A stretch of 64,000 nucleotides of DNA, from the NCBI GenBank assembly GCA_026129405.1, contig JAHCID010000001.1:1116001-1180000 (forward strand), given 5' to 3'. Below the pieces are notes generated by a model. It was not told where the DNA came from, made no database searches, and saw only the letters and a program-made list of their open reading frames with translations. The translations under genes were made by a program, and so were the position numbers. This document shows, one piece after another, positions 25,582-32,983 of this stretch. Positions within the stretch are counted from its first letter, which is position 1. Every line of letters starts with the position of its first letter. Source of the DNA: a bacterium (lineage in GTDB: Bacteria; Desulfobacterota; Binatia; DP-6).

Positions 25582-26750
25582 GTCGCCTCCACGAGGATGC
25601 GCGGCGCTCCCGGGCGGCCGCGCAGCGTCGCCAGCGGCGCGCGCTGGCCGCGCGGCCAGGCGATGGGCGGCCGTTGCATGCGGCCCGGCAGGCAGACGCG
25701 CGCGACGCCGCGTGCGCGCAGCGCCTCGGTGTCGAGGCCGCCGCCGTGCGCGCCGACGCACTCGACGCCCGAGAGCAGCGCGGGCAGCGCGTCGACCGAC
25801 GGCAGGGGGCGGACGTGCAGCGTGCGCGCGCCGGGCAGGTCGAGCGTCCCGCCCGTGAGCACCGCGCCCCAGGGGCCCGCCGCGAGGACGCGCGCCCGCG
25901 AACTCGGCCGCGGCGAGCGCCGTGCGCACGGCCGCGCGCACCGCGAGCGGCGCCGGCCCGGCGGCAGCACGCGGGCGGCGTCGACCAGGGCTGCGACCAG
26001 CGCCTCGGCCCACGCCGCGACCTCGCCGGCGACCCAGACCGTCGTCGGCGACAGGCAGCCGCGCTGGTCGTGCAGCGCCGTGTCGCGCGCGATCGCCGCG
26101 GCCACGTCGTCGCGCGCCGGGCCTCCCAGGGCCACGACGCTGGTGCGACTGCCGTTCGCCACCAGGCGGTCGCCGAGCCGCGTCGCGAGCGCGGCCATGG
26201 CCGCATCGTGGCCGCTCGCGACCACGACGTCGGCGCGCGCCAGCACCGCCGCGCCCTCCGGGTCGCCGCCGCGCCACGACGCGGTGACGACGGTCGCCGC
26301 CAGCTCGGGGTCGACCGCGGCCAGCGCGGCGTGGAACGCGTCGGCGGACGAGGTGTCGGCGCGGCCGGATTTGACCAGCGTCGCGCCGCCGGCGAGGCAG
26401 CCGAGCGCGATCGCCGGGAGCGCGAGGGCGGGGACGTTCGACGCCAGCACCTCGGCGACGAGCCTTGGAGCGGCTCCCTCGCGCCCCTCGGCGTCGGCGA
26501 GCGCTGCGAGCGCGTCGGCATCGAGCGCTGCCGCGGCGATGGCGACGGCAGCGTCGACGTTGGCGGGCGAGAGCGCGGCCTCGTCCGCGAGGGGCGCGCG
26601 CCAGGCGTCGTCGCCGGCCCAGCGGCGGGCGGCGGCCGCGAGCGCCGTCGCCGTCTCGCGTAAGGGCCGCGTCCGCAGCGCGGCGCGCGCGACGACGGCG
26701 CGGTCGATCGCCGCGTGCAGCGCGCCAGGCCGCGGGGAAGCGGCGGTCAC
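25578..26750 (-). CDS. LuxC-like acyl-CoA / acyl-protein reductase, with a compensated frameshift
   Basis: Aldehyde-dehydrogenase-fold reductase of the LuxC family, 390 aa. It should reduce a thioester to the aldehyde with NADPH. VLASNVPALALPAIALGCLAGG is the nucleotide-domain signature, and the nucleophile Cys is C232 in DQRGCLSP. Residues about 266-286 are an odd Arg/Cys/Ser run (RRRSRCARPCARR). Reading one frame over there gives the expected APLAVRAAVRTALAAAEFAG with normal codon bias. A one-base loss near 25956 and a one-base gain near 25894 therefore cancel out. It starts with GTG overlapping the LuxE-like stop. Confidence 0.85.
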   Translation of the reverse strand: MTAASPRPGALHAAIDRAVVARAALRTRPLRETATALAAAARRWAGDDAWRAPLADEAALSPANVDAAVAIAAAALDADALAALADAEGREGAAPRLVAEVLASNVPALALPAIALGCLAGGATLVKSGRADTSSADAFHAALAAVDPELAATVVTASWRGGDPEGAAVLARADVVVASGHDAAMAALATRLGDRLVANGSRTSVVALGGPARDDVAAAIARDTALHDQRGCLSPTTVWVAGEVAAWAEALVAALVDAARVLPPGRRRSRCARPCARRSPRPSSRARVLAAGPWGAVLTGGTLDLPGARTLHVRPLPSVDALPALLSGVECVGAHGGGLDTEALRARGVARVCLPGRMQRPPIAWPRGQRAPLATLRGRPGAPRILVEAT

Positions 26751-27823
26751 GTCGCGGCACCCTCCGCCAGCTCGGCCAGCAGCAGCCCGCAGCCGCGCGG
26801 CACGGCGCCGGGTACGCGCCCCGTCACCGCCAAGCCGTCGTCACCGACCGTGTGTCCGAGGTCCTCGGTGAGGACGACCGACACCGAGCCGGCGTTGGCG
26901 AGGTCGTGATGGCAGAGGATGCCCGGGCGTCCGGCGGGCACCTCGTCCAGCGTGTCGGGATCGAGCACGCGCGTCCGCAGCCACGGCGGGGCCACGAGCC
27001 GGCGCGCGTCGAGGCTGCGGCCGGCGAGCCGGTCGGCGAGCGCGCTGTCGTAGTACTGCGAGCAGAGCTCCGTCATGCCGTACTCGTTGACGCACCAGTA
27101 GCCGGCGACGCCGAGGTGGCTCCAGCAGGCGCGCAGGAAGCCGGCACGTGACAACGGCCGATCCATCCCCTTGGCGCCCCCCGTGTCCATGATCCGGCTG
27201 CCGGGGCCGAGGCGGAAGCGGCGGTCCGTCGCGAACAGGCGCGCGAAGGCCGCGGTCGGTCCGGCGACGAGGACGGCGCGCCCGTCGGCGGACAGCGCCG
27301 CGAGACGCTCGGTCAGGCGGTCGAGCGCGAGGCCGCCGGCGTCGGCGAGCCACTCGTGCCCGTCGACGAGCGCCTCGCCGACGAAGGCGCACATGCGGAC
27401 GAGCGACGAGTCGGGGCGGACGTCGGGCGGCGGCAGGAGAAAGAGCGCGTGCGGGCGCTCGCCGTCGGGCAGCACGGCGCGGGCGAAGCCCGTCAGCGCC
27501 GAAGCGCGGTAGAGGTCGAGGTGCGGCACGAGGTGGCGGCTGCGCGCGTCGGGGCCTTGCGTGGTGCCGCTCGAGCGGAACGTCGCCTCGGGCGCACCGC
27601 AGGCGAGCTCGAGCCGTTTGAACGCGGCGGCGGGCACGGCCGGCACGTCCTGCCAGCGCGCGACCGTCGCCGGGGTGACGCCGCGGCGGCGGCAGAAGTC
27701 GCGGTAGGGCGGGTCGTGCGCGAGCTGGTGGGCGAAGACGCGCAGCGCCCACGACTCGAAGTCGAGCGCGGCGCCCGCAGCCGTCGCGCGGATCGCCGCC
27801 GCCAGCGCGGCCTCGAGGGACAT
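26747..27823 (-). CDS. LuxE-like acyl-protein synthetase, 358 aa
   Basis: ANL-superfamily ligase of the LuxE family, which activates a fatty acid as acyl-AMP and passes it to a Cys of LuxE or LuxC. The ATP loop is FRSSGTTQGPDA, and NEYGMTELCSQYYD is the family's A5-like motif. GRPGILCHHDLANAGSVSVV matches the end of the N-domain. ATG 27823 is the first transcribed base by promoter spacing. The three genes 26747, 25578 and 24391 are joined by 4-base overlaps. No luxA, luxB or luxD is present, so bioluminescence is excluded. Confidence 0.87.
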   Translation of the reverse strand: MSLEAALAAAIRATAAGAALDFESWALRVFAHQLAHDPPYRDFCRRRGVTPATVARWQDVPAVPAAAFKRLELACGAPEATFRSSGTTQGPDARSRHLVPHLDLYRASALTGFARAVLPDGERPHALFLLPPPDVRPDSSLVRMCAFVGEALVDGHEWLADAGGLALDRLTERLAALSADGRAVLVAGPTAAFARLFATDRRFRLGPGSRIMDTGGAKGMDRPLSRAGFLRACWSHLGVAGYWCVNEYGMTELCSQYYDSALADRLAGRSLDARRLVAPPWLRTRVLDPDTLDEVPAGRPGILCHHDLANAGSVSVVLTEDLGHTVGDDGLAVTGRVPGAVPRGCGLLLAELAEGAAT

Positions 27824-27829
27824 CGCCCG

Positions 27830-27859
27830 AGGGTAGGGAGCGGGCTTCGGGCCTGTCAA
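27830..27859 (-). promoter_or_regulatory. Promoter of the LuxE/LuxC/aminotransferase operon
   Basis: On the minus strand a consensus TTGACA (27859-27854), 18 bases, TACCCT (27835-27830), then exactly six bases to ATG 27823. One of the best promoters in the window; the mRNA should be leaderless. Confidence 0.68.
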
Positions 27860-27888
27860 TGCGAGCGACCCCCGGCGGGCGACCCCGC

Positions 27889-27918
27889 TTGCCGGATCCC
27901 GCGACGGCGGGCTACGTC
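27889..27918 (+). promoter_or_regulatory. Promoter of the TPR gene
   Basis: TTGCCG, an 18-base spacer, TACGTC and six bases to GTG 27925. It selects GTG 27925 over the upstream ATG 27859, which coincides with the opposite promoter's -35. Confidence 0.55.
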
Positions 27919-27924
27919 GAGCCC

Positions 27925-28260
27925 GTGGCCGACAAGTACGAGCTGTTCGACGCCGCGGTGGATCTCGTCGCCGAGGACCGCACCGAGGACGCCATCGCGA
28001 GGTACCGGGAGGCGATCGCGCTCGACGAGGGGTTCGCCGACGCCTGGCAGGGCCTGGCCCTGGCCCTGGCCGAGCTCGGTCGCCATCCCGAGGCGATCGA
28101 GGCCGGCAAGAAGCTCGTCGAGCTGACGCCGGACGACGTCCTCGCGCACACGACGCTGTCGCGGCTCTACCAGCAGGCCGACATGGTCCCCGAGGCGGAG
28201 GCGGAGGGCGCGAAGGCGCGCATCCTCGACTGGAAGCGGCAGCTGAAGGACGGCCAGTAG
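27925..28260 (+). CDS. TPR-repeat protein, 111 aa
   Basis: Soluble helical protein with about two and a half tetratricopeptide repeats (TEDAIARYREAIALDEGFAD, AWQGLALALAELGRHPEAIE, HTTLSRLYQQADMVPEAEAE). TPRs bind other proteins. It has no signal peptide. The stop TAG shares its last base with the GTG of the CoA transferase, so the two are translationally coupled and may work together. Divergent from the LuxE-like gene with about 100 bases between. Partner unknown. Confidence 0.8.
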   Translation: MADKYELFDAAVDLVAEDRTEDAIARYREAIALDEGFADAWQGLALALAELGRHPEAIEAGKKLVELTPDDVLAHTTLSRLYQQADMVPEAEAEGAKARILDWKRQLKDGQ

Positions 28261-29453
28261 TGGGCGCGCTCGACGGCATCCGCGTCCTCGACCTGACGCG
28301 CTTCCTCGCCGGGCCGTACTGCACCTCGATCCTCGCCGACATGGGCGCGGAGGTGCTGAAGGTCGAGGCGCCGAAGGGCGGCGACGAGGGGCGCTACGGC
28401 TATCCGCCGGTCGACGGCGTGCCGGTGTTCTTCCTGGCGCTCAACCGCAACAAGAAGGGCATCACCCTCGACCTCCGGCACGAGGAGGGGCGCGCGCTCT
28501 TCCGCCGCTTCCTGCCGCACCTGGACGTCGTGGTCGAGAACTTCGCCGGCGGCACGCTGGCGCGCTGGGGCCTCGCGCCCGAGGCTCTCTGCCGCGAGCA
28601 TCCACGGCTCGTGGTCGCGAGCCTGTCGGGCTTCGGGCAAACGGGACCGTGGAAGGACCGGCCCTCCTACGACATCATCACCCAGGCCTCGAGCGGCTTC
28701 ATGTCGCTGACGGGCTTCCCGGGGAACCCGCCGACCCGCGGCGGCGGCTCGCTCGGCGACTACGTGCAGGGCCTGTTCGGTGCGGTCGGCGTCCTCGGTG
28801 CGCTGGTCGCGCGGGCGGCGACCGGGCGCGGCCAGGCGATCGACGTGTCGAGCCAGGACGCGATGTTCTCGCTGCTCGACAGCTGGCCGGCGATCTTCGC
28901 GGCGTCGGGCCGCATGCCGAAGCAGGTGGGCAACCGTCACCTGGGGACGGCGCCGTACGATTCGTTCCGGGCGAAGGACGGCTGGCTCGTCATCGCGGTG
29001 GCGTCGAACAAGCTGTTCCGCGCGCTGGCGACCGCGATCGGCCGCCCCGAGCTGGGCGAGGATGCCCGCTTCCGCGGCGTCAGCGGGCGACTCGCGAACA
29101 CCGACGAGATCAACGGCATCGTCGCCGAGTGGGTGGCTGCGCGCACCGTCGACGAAGTCGTCGCGGCGCTCGGACCCGACGGCGCCGGCGTGCCGTGCGC
29201 GCCGATCTACACCGTCGACCAGCTGCTGACGCATCCCCAGCTGCTCGCGCGCGACATGATCCGTCGCCTGCCGCACCCGAAGCTCGGCGAGGTCGTCGCG
29301 CCGGGCGTGGTCGTGAAGATGTCGGAGACACCGGGCGAGGTCCGGCGGCTCGGGCCGGAGCAGATCGGCGAGCACACCGACGAGATCCTGCACGACCTGC
29401 TCGGGCTCGACGCCGACGCGATCGCCGGTCTGCGCGCGCGGCAGGTCGTCTGA
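28260..29453 (+). CDS. Family III CoA-transferase (CaiB/BaiF), 397 aa
   Basis: Moves CoA between carboxylic acids via a glutamyl/aspartyl-anhydride intermediate. N-terminal GIRVLDLTRFLAGPYCTSIL, ADMGAEVLKVE and NRNKKGITLDL are family hallmarks, and the catalytic Asp is D138 in RPSYDIITQA. The length of 397 aa is normal. GTG 28260 overlaps the last base of the TPR stop. Substrate pair not readable; relatives act on carnitine, formyl/oxalyl, succinyl or bile-acid CoA esters. A hairpin follows the stop. Confidence 0.93.
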   Translation: MGALDGIRVLDLTRFLAGPYCTSILADMGAEVLKVEAPKGGDEGRYGYPPVDGVPVFFLALNRNKKGITLDLRHEEGRALFRRFLPHLDVVVENFAGGTLARWGLAPEALCREHPRLVVASLSGFGQTGPWKDRPSYDIITQASSGFMSLTGFPGNPPTRGGGSLGDYVQGLFGAVGVLGALVARAATGRGQAIDVSSQDAMFSLLDSWPAIFAASGRMPKQVGNRHLGTAPYDSFRAKDGWLVIAVASNKLFRALATAIGRPELGEDARFRGVSGRLANTDEINGIVAEWVAARTVDEVVAALGPDGAGVPCAPIYTVDQLLTHPQLLARDMIRRLPHPKLGEVVAPGVVVKMSETPGEVRRLGPEQIGEHTDEILHDLLGLDADAIAGLRARQVV

Positions 29454-29459
29454 AGCGCA

Positions 29460-29480
29460 GGCCCGCCACCGTGGCGGGCC
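29460..29480. terminator. Hairpin between convergent genes
   Basis: GGCCCGCC (29460-29467), a five-base loop and GGCGGGCC (29473-29480), lying between stops at 29453 and 29493. It could end transcription from both sides. No T tract. Confidence 0.55.
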
Positions 29481-29492
29481 CGGGGACGGTCG

Positions 29493-29828
29493 TTACTCCG
29501 CCGGGCGGCCGGCGGCCTGGGCGGCGCTCTGCGCCGCGGCGAGGGACGTGCGCGCCTTCTGGAGGTCGGACTGGCAGCCCGTCAGCTTGCCCTGCACCAC
29601 GGTCAGCTGCCCCTCGATGTCGACCTGCCGGTTCTTGCGGTCGACGATCTCGGCCTCGTGCTTCGTGCGCAGGTCGCGCAGCGCCGGCGCGCCGTCGGGC
29701 CCGTAGCCGTAGAACACCCACGCCGCGAAGTACCCGAAGCCGAAGGTGACGGCGAGGACCAGCAGGCGCTGCGTCCACTCCCACACGGCCTCCTGGACCC
29801 GCTGCTTCGCCAGTTCGTCGTCTGTCGC
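29493..29828 (-). CDS. Single-pass membrane protein with coiled coil, 111 aa
   Basis: A short cytosolic segment (VATDDELAKQRVQEAVWEWT) precedes one membrane helix (LLVLAVTFGFGYFAAWVFYG), then a heptad-rich stretch (LRDLRTKHEAEIVDRKNRQV to LQKARTSLAAAQSAA) expected to form a coiled coil. GTG 29828 follows a run of seven G at 29836-29842; ATG 29870 would add 14 residues without a ribosome site. No family recognised. It may be a small envelope scaffold. Confidence 0.65.
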   Translation of the reverse strand, partial: ATDDELAKQRVQEAVWEWTQRLLVLAVTFGFGYFAAWVFYGYGPDGAPALRDLRTKHEAEIVDRKNRQVDIEGQLTVVQGKLTGCQSDLQKARTSLAAAQSAAQAAGRPAE

Positions 29829-29942
29829 CACGGGTGTCCCCCCCTGTGTGAAACGCTGTTCGCGGCTCATAGACCAAAGGCTGCGGCAGGCTCAAGGGGC
29901 GCCCATGCCGCGGCGGCGGCGAGGCGCGCCGGGTGCGGTCGG

Positions 29943-30473
29943 CTACGCGATCGGCGCGCCGCGCGCCGTGGTCAGGTACTCGGTCACCAGCCGCGGCGCC
30001 TTGCGCAGGCATTCCTCGGCGTTGCGGAAGGTGACCTCGCGCACCCACTCGCCGGCGACCCACGCGTCGAACGACGAGTCGGTGCCGATGCGCACCTCGA
30101 CGAGGCGCGCGCCGAGGGGCAGCATGGTCACGATCGCGCGGAGCGCGTCGCCGGAATCGACGAGGATGGCGCGCGCGCCCGTCGGGATCGTGAACGCCTT
30201 CTTCACCTTCTCGACGCGCGGCTCGGGGACGCGCTGCTTCTCGAGCAGGTGCAGCATTCCCCAGCCGCTCTCGGGGCACTCGGCCTCGTCGAACCACTTG
30301 AGGTTGAGATCGGTGAGCCGGCGCTGAGCGCGATCCTGGTCGTAGCCGATGCCGGTGCGGAAGAACTTGAGCGGGACGCGCGGCGTCTCGATCACGTAGC
30401 CGCTCGAATCGCGCTGCTGATCGACCCACCAGCGGTTCTCGAGGCCGGCCGGCCGATCTCCCTTGCCTCCCAC
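29943..30473 (-). CDS. Hypothetical protein, 176 aa
   Basis: Soluble, mixed alpha/beta, no signal peptide. The N-terminus is rich in aromatic and charged residues (LENRWWVDQQRDSSGYVIET). The middle holds FTIPTGARAILVDSGDALRAI, and the C-terminus has VGEWVREV-like strands and AEECLRKAPRLVTEYL. I do not recognise the family. The GTG start is supported by TTGTCC-18-TAGGGT ending seven bases upstream. Divergent, with overlapping promoters, from the enoyl reductase at 30533, so the two may be co-regulated. Confidence 0.65.
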   Translation of the reverse strand: MGGKGDRPAGLENRWWVDQQRDSSGYVIETPRVPLKFFRTGIGYDQDRAQRRLTDLNLKWFDEAECPESGWGMLHLLEKQRVPEPRVEKVKKAFTIPTGARAILVDSGDALRAIVTMLPLGARLVEVRIGTDSSFDAWVAGEWVREVTFRNAEECLRKAPRLVTEYLTTARGAPIA

Positions 30474-30480
30474 GCGCCGG

Positions 30481-30510
30481 ACCCTACCGCGTACGTTGCC
30501 GCGCGGACAA
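30481..30510 (-). promoter_or_regulatory. Promoter of the hypothetical gene ending at 29943
   Basis: On the minus strand TTGTCC (30510-30505), 18 bases, TAGGGT (30486-30481), then seven bases to GTG 30473. It overlaps the opposite promoter at 30496-30524. Confidence 0.55.
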
Positions 30511-30524
30511 CCGTTGGTTAGGCT
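30496..30524 (+). promoter_or_regulatory. Promoter of the enoyl reductase-like gene
   Basis: TTGCCG, a 17-base spacer, TAGGCT and eight bases to ATG 30533. It shares bases with the divergent promoter, so both cannot be occupied at once. Confidence 0.5.
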
Positions 30525-30532
30525 CCGCCGCG

Positions 30533-31333
30533 ATGCAGGCGTGGCGGCCGTTCGCGGGCGAGTGGGGGCTCATCCTGGGGGCGTCGAGCGGCTTCGGGGC
30601 GGCGGCGGCGCGGACGCTCGCACGGCACGGGATGCACGTCGCCGGCGTCCATCTCGATCGCAAGGCGACGCTGCCGCTCGCCGAGGCGGTGGCCGCCGAC
30701 TGCCGCGCCGCCGGCGTGGAGGCGCATCTATGGAACGTCAACGCCGCGGACGCCGAGAAGCGCACCTGGGTCTGCGACCGCCTGCGCGAGCTGACCGGCG
30801 GCAGGCCGCTGCGCGTCCTCCTGCACTCGCTCGCGTTCGGCACGCTGAAGGCGTTCGTCAGCGGCGTGCCCGGACAGCAGACGACGAAGGCCCAGCTCGA
30901 GATGACGCTCGACGTGATGGCGCACAGCCTCGTCTACTGGGTGCAGGACCTGCACGCGCGCGGGCTCGTCGGCGACGGCAGCCGGGTCTTCGCGATGACC
31001 AGCTCGGGCGGGACGCGGGTGATGCCGTTCTACGGCGCGGTGTCGGCGGCGAAGGCGGCGCTCGAGTCGCACTGCCGGCAGCTGGCGCTCGAGCTGGGCA
31101 GCGAGGGCGTCGCCGTGAACGCGATCCGTGCGGGCGTCACCGACACGCCGGCGTCGCGCAAGATCCCGGTCGCCGAGGTGATGTTCGCCGAGGCGCGACG
31201 GCGCAACCCGGGCGGGCGCCTCACCGAGCCCGACGACGTCGCCGGGACGATCGTCGCGCTGTCGTTGCCGGGGACGCGCTGGATCAGCGGGAACGTGATC
31301 GGCGTCGACGGCGGCGAGGACGTGACTGGTTAG
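30533..31333 (+). CDS. Enoyl-ACP reductase-like SDR (FabI/FabL type), 266 aa
   Basis: Short-chain dehydrogenase with the NAD(P)-binding start GASSGFGAAAARTLARHG. The active site is YGAVSAAK, a Tyr-x6-Lys spacing that marks enoyl-ACP reductases rather than the Tyr-x3-Lys of ordinary SDRs. The TSSGG before it and the C-terminal GNVIGVDGGEDV also fit FabI/FabL. It probably reduces enoyl-ACP or enoyl-CoA esters in lipid or polyketide synthesis. No other fab gene is nearby. The 3' end overlaps the antisense end of the metallopeptidase-like gene by 50 bases. Confidence 0.84.
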   Translation: MQAWRPFAGEWGLILGASSGFGAAAARTLARHGMHVAGVHLDRKATLPLAEAVAADCRAAGVEAHLWNVNAADAEKRTWVCDRLRELTGGRPLRVLLHSLAFGTLKAFVSGVPGQQTTKAQLEMTLDVMAHSLVYWVQDLHARGLVGDGSRVFAMTSSGGTRVMPFYGAVSAAKAALESHCRQLALELGSEGVAVNAIRAGVTDTPASRKIPVAEVMFAEARRRNPGGRLTEPDDVAGTIVALSLPGTRWISGNVIGVDGGEDVTG

Positions 31334-31742
31334 CGGCCGGCCGACCCGACGCGCCGTTGGTTCGGGTCCCCGCCGACACCCCGCGCACGAACTTGTAGGC
31401 GAACCCGTCGGCTTTCCGCTCGGCGTCCGCCCACAGCACGTAGTGGCCCATCTCGTGGTAGACGGTCTGGATCCACTGGCGCTCGCTGTTGTACTTGCGC
31501 CCCCGCTTCCAGTTCTCGGGGTGGACCAGGTGGATCTTGCCGTCCTCGTAGCAGCGGCCGCCGGTCTTGCCCCAGTCGAGCCACTCGAACCAGGTCACCC
31601 GGGGAGGCCGCAGGGCGTAGAAGCGGCTGATCGACGACATGGCGCGCTTGAACGCCGGCTCCTGGTCGTGGTCCCGGAAGAAGGTGGTGAGGAGCCGGTC
31701 GACGTCCCGGCGGTCCCGAATTCCCGGCATGTTGATCCGCAT
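31284..31742 (-). CDS. Small HExxH zinc-metallopeptidase-like protein, 152 aa
   Basis: The core YHEMGHYVLWADAERKADGF gives HExxH and a downstream Glu/Asp, the layout of gluzincin-like zinc peptidases. The upstream WFEWLDWGKTGGRCYEDGKI would form the active-site strand. No signal peptide. The last 30 residues become Arg-rich (RPRRRRRRSRSR) where the gene runs antisense into the 3' end of 30533-31333, which suggests a stop-codon loss and extension. The start is ATG 31742 or ATG 31730. A consensus promoter lies at 31821-31850. Activity unproven. Confidence 0.68.
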   Translation of the reverse strand: MRINMPGIRDRRDVDRLLTTFFRDHDQEPAFKRAMSSISRFYALRPPRVTWFEWLDWGKTGGRCYEDGKIHLVHPENWKRGRKYNSERQWIQTVYHEMGHYVLWADAERKADGFAYKFVRGVSAGTRTNGASGRPAANQSRPRRRRRRSRSR

Positions 31743-31820
31743 GGCAGGTGCCTGGTCCCTCGCTTCGGCGCCGCCCGTCTGGGAGCCCCCGATGGCCCCC
31801 TGTTTGGCGCCGGGCCCGAC

Positions 31821-31850
31821 GGACTACACGTCCCCCCGAACCCCTGTCAA
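31821..31850 (-). promoter_or_regulatory. Promoter of the HExxH gene
   Basis: On the minus strand consensus TTGACA (31850-31845), 18 bases, TAGTCC (31826-31821). Start near 31814, leaving a leader of about 72 bases. The -35 overlaps the stop codon of the upstream LLM gene. Confidence 0.55.
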
Positions 31851-32878
31851 CGCCGGTTTTTCGGGCCTTCCGGCGGCGAGAAAGCCGGCATGATTTCCTC
31901 CGCGAAGCGCTGGAGCAGGCGCGGATCGAAAGGCGGACGGAGGCTCAGGACGACCTCGGTGACGCCGGCGTCGGCATAGGCGGCGAGGCGCTCGCGGATC
32001 GTCTCCGGCGCGTCGGCGATCACCGCGTCGGCGACGTCCTTGCCGACGAGAAGGCGGGCGCCGAGCCGCACGGCGGGCCCGGCGAGCGGCACGTTCGTGA
32101 TCGCGACCAGCGGCACGAGCGCCGAGACCTCGGTGGGGCAGGGCGCACGGCCGATGCGCGCGCACTCCGCGGCGATGATGGCGCGCCGCTCGCGGATGCC
32201 GTCGAGGGTGACGCCGGTCACGGCGTTCCAGGCGTCGCCGTAGCGCGCCACGAGCGGCACGATCCACTCCTTGCCCTGGCCGCCGATGACGATGGGCGGA
32301 TGCGGCCGCTGCACGTTGGCCGGCGCGAACGGCGCCCTGTCGAGCGTGTAGTACTTGCCCGCGAAGGTCGGGTGCTTCTCGTCCCAGAGCTTGGTGATCA
32401 CCTGCAGCGCCTCGTCGAGGCGCCGCGCGCGCTCCCGCGCCGTGCCGAAGTGGAAGCCGTACGCCTGGTGCTCGCGCTCGAACCAGCCCGCGCCGATGCC
32501 GAGCTGCACGCGGCCGTTGCTGAGATGGTCGATCGTGGTCGCCATCTTCGCGACCAGGGCGGGGTTGCGGTACGTGTTGCCGTCGACGAGGAGGCCGATC
32601 CGCAGGCTCGTCGTCTCGCGCGCCAGCGCGGCCAGCGTCGTCCAGCCTTCGAGCACCGGACCGTCCTCGTTCGAGTCGAAGATCGGCATGAAGTGGTCGT
32701 AGAGCCACGCGCTGTGGAAGCCGAGCCGGTCGGCCTCCTGCCAGATGGCGCGCAGGTCGTCCCAGGTGGTGTTCTGCGGCGGCGTCTGGATGCCGAAGCG
32801 GAGGCGTGGGGTGGGCGGATCGGCGGCCGCGACCGGAAGCGCGAACGCCAGCAGCAGAGCGACGAAGAGAGCGCGCAT
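31847..32878 (-). CDS. Exported LLM-class (luciferase-like) flavin/F420 oxidoreductase, 343 aa
   Basis: TIM-barrel protein of the bacterial luciferase-like superfamily. RFGIQTPPQNTTWDDLRAIW is the first strand/helix, with LGFHSAWLYDHFMP, TTSLRIGLLVDGNTYRNP, LGIGAGWFEREHQAYGF and PIVIGGQG. These motifs fit F420- or FMN-dependent members. Oddly, it begins with a clear Sec signal peptide (MRALFVALLLAFALPVAAAD), whereas the family is normally cytosolic. The start is fixed by TTGTCG-17-TACAGC ending six bases before ATG 32878. Substrate unknown. Confidence 0.87.
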   Translation of the reverse strand: MRALFVALLLAFALPVAAADPPTPRLRFGIQTPPQNTTWDDLRAIWQEADRLGFHSAWLYDHFMPIFDSNEDGPVLEGWTTLAALARETTSLRIGLLVDGNTYRNPALVAKMATTIDHLSNGRVQLGIGAGWFEREHQAYGFHFGTARERARRLDEALQVITKLWDEKHPTFAGKYYTLDRAPFAPANVQRPHPPIVIGGQGKEWIVPLVARYGDAWNAVTGVTLDGIRERRAIIAAECARIGRAPCPTEVSALVPLVAITNVPLAGPAVRLGARLLVGKDVADAVIADAPETIRERLAAYADAGVTEVVLSLRPPFDPRLLQRFAEEIMPAFSPPEGPKNRR

Positions 32879-32884
32879 GCGGCG

Positions 32885-32913
32885 GCTGTATGCGGGTGGC
32901 GCGGTCGCGACAA
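32885..32913 (-). promoter_or_regulatory. Promoter of the exported LLM gene
   Basis: On the minus strand TTGTCG (32913-32908), 17 bases, TACAGC (32890-32885), six bases to ATG 32878. Leaderless spacing. Confidence 0.52.
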
Positions 32914-32983
32914 GCCGGGGCGCCGGGTTCGAAACCCCGCGGGGCGTCTGCTATCGGTGGGCGCCGTGACTGGAGGAACTCGC

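Noticed and set aside
32924-32940. GGGTTCGAAACCCC resembles a tRNA T-arm
   Set aside because: One stem mismatch, no acceptor complement about 60 bases away, and the gap between divergent genes is occupied by a promoter.
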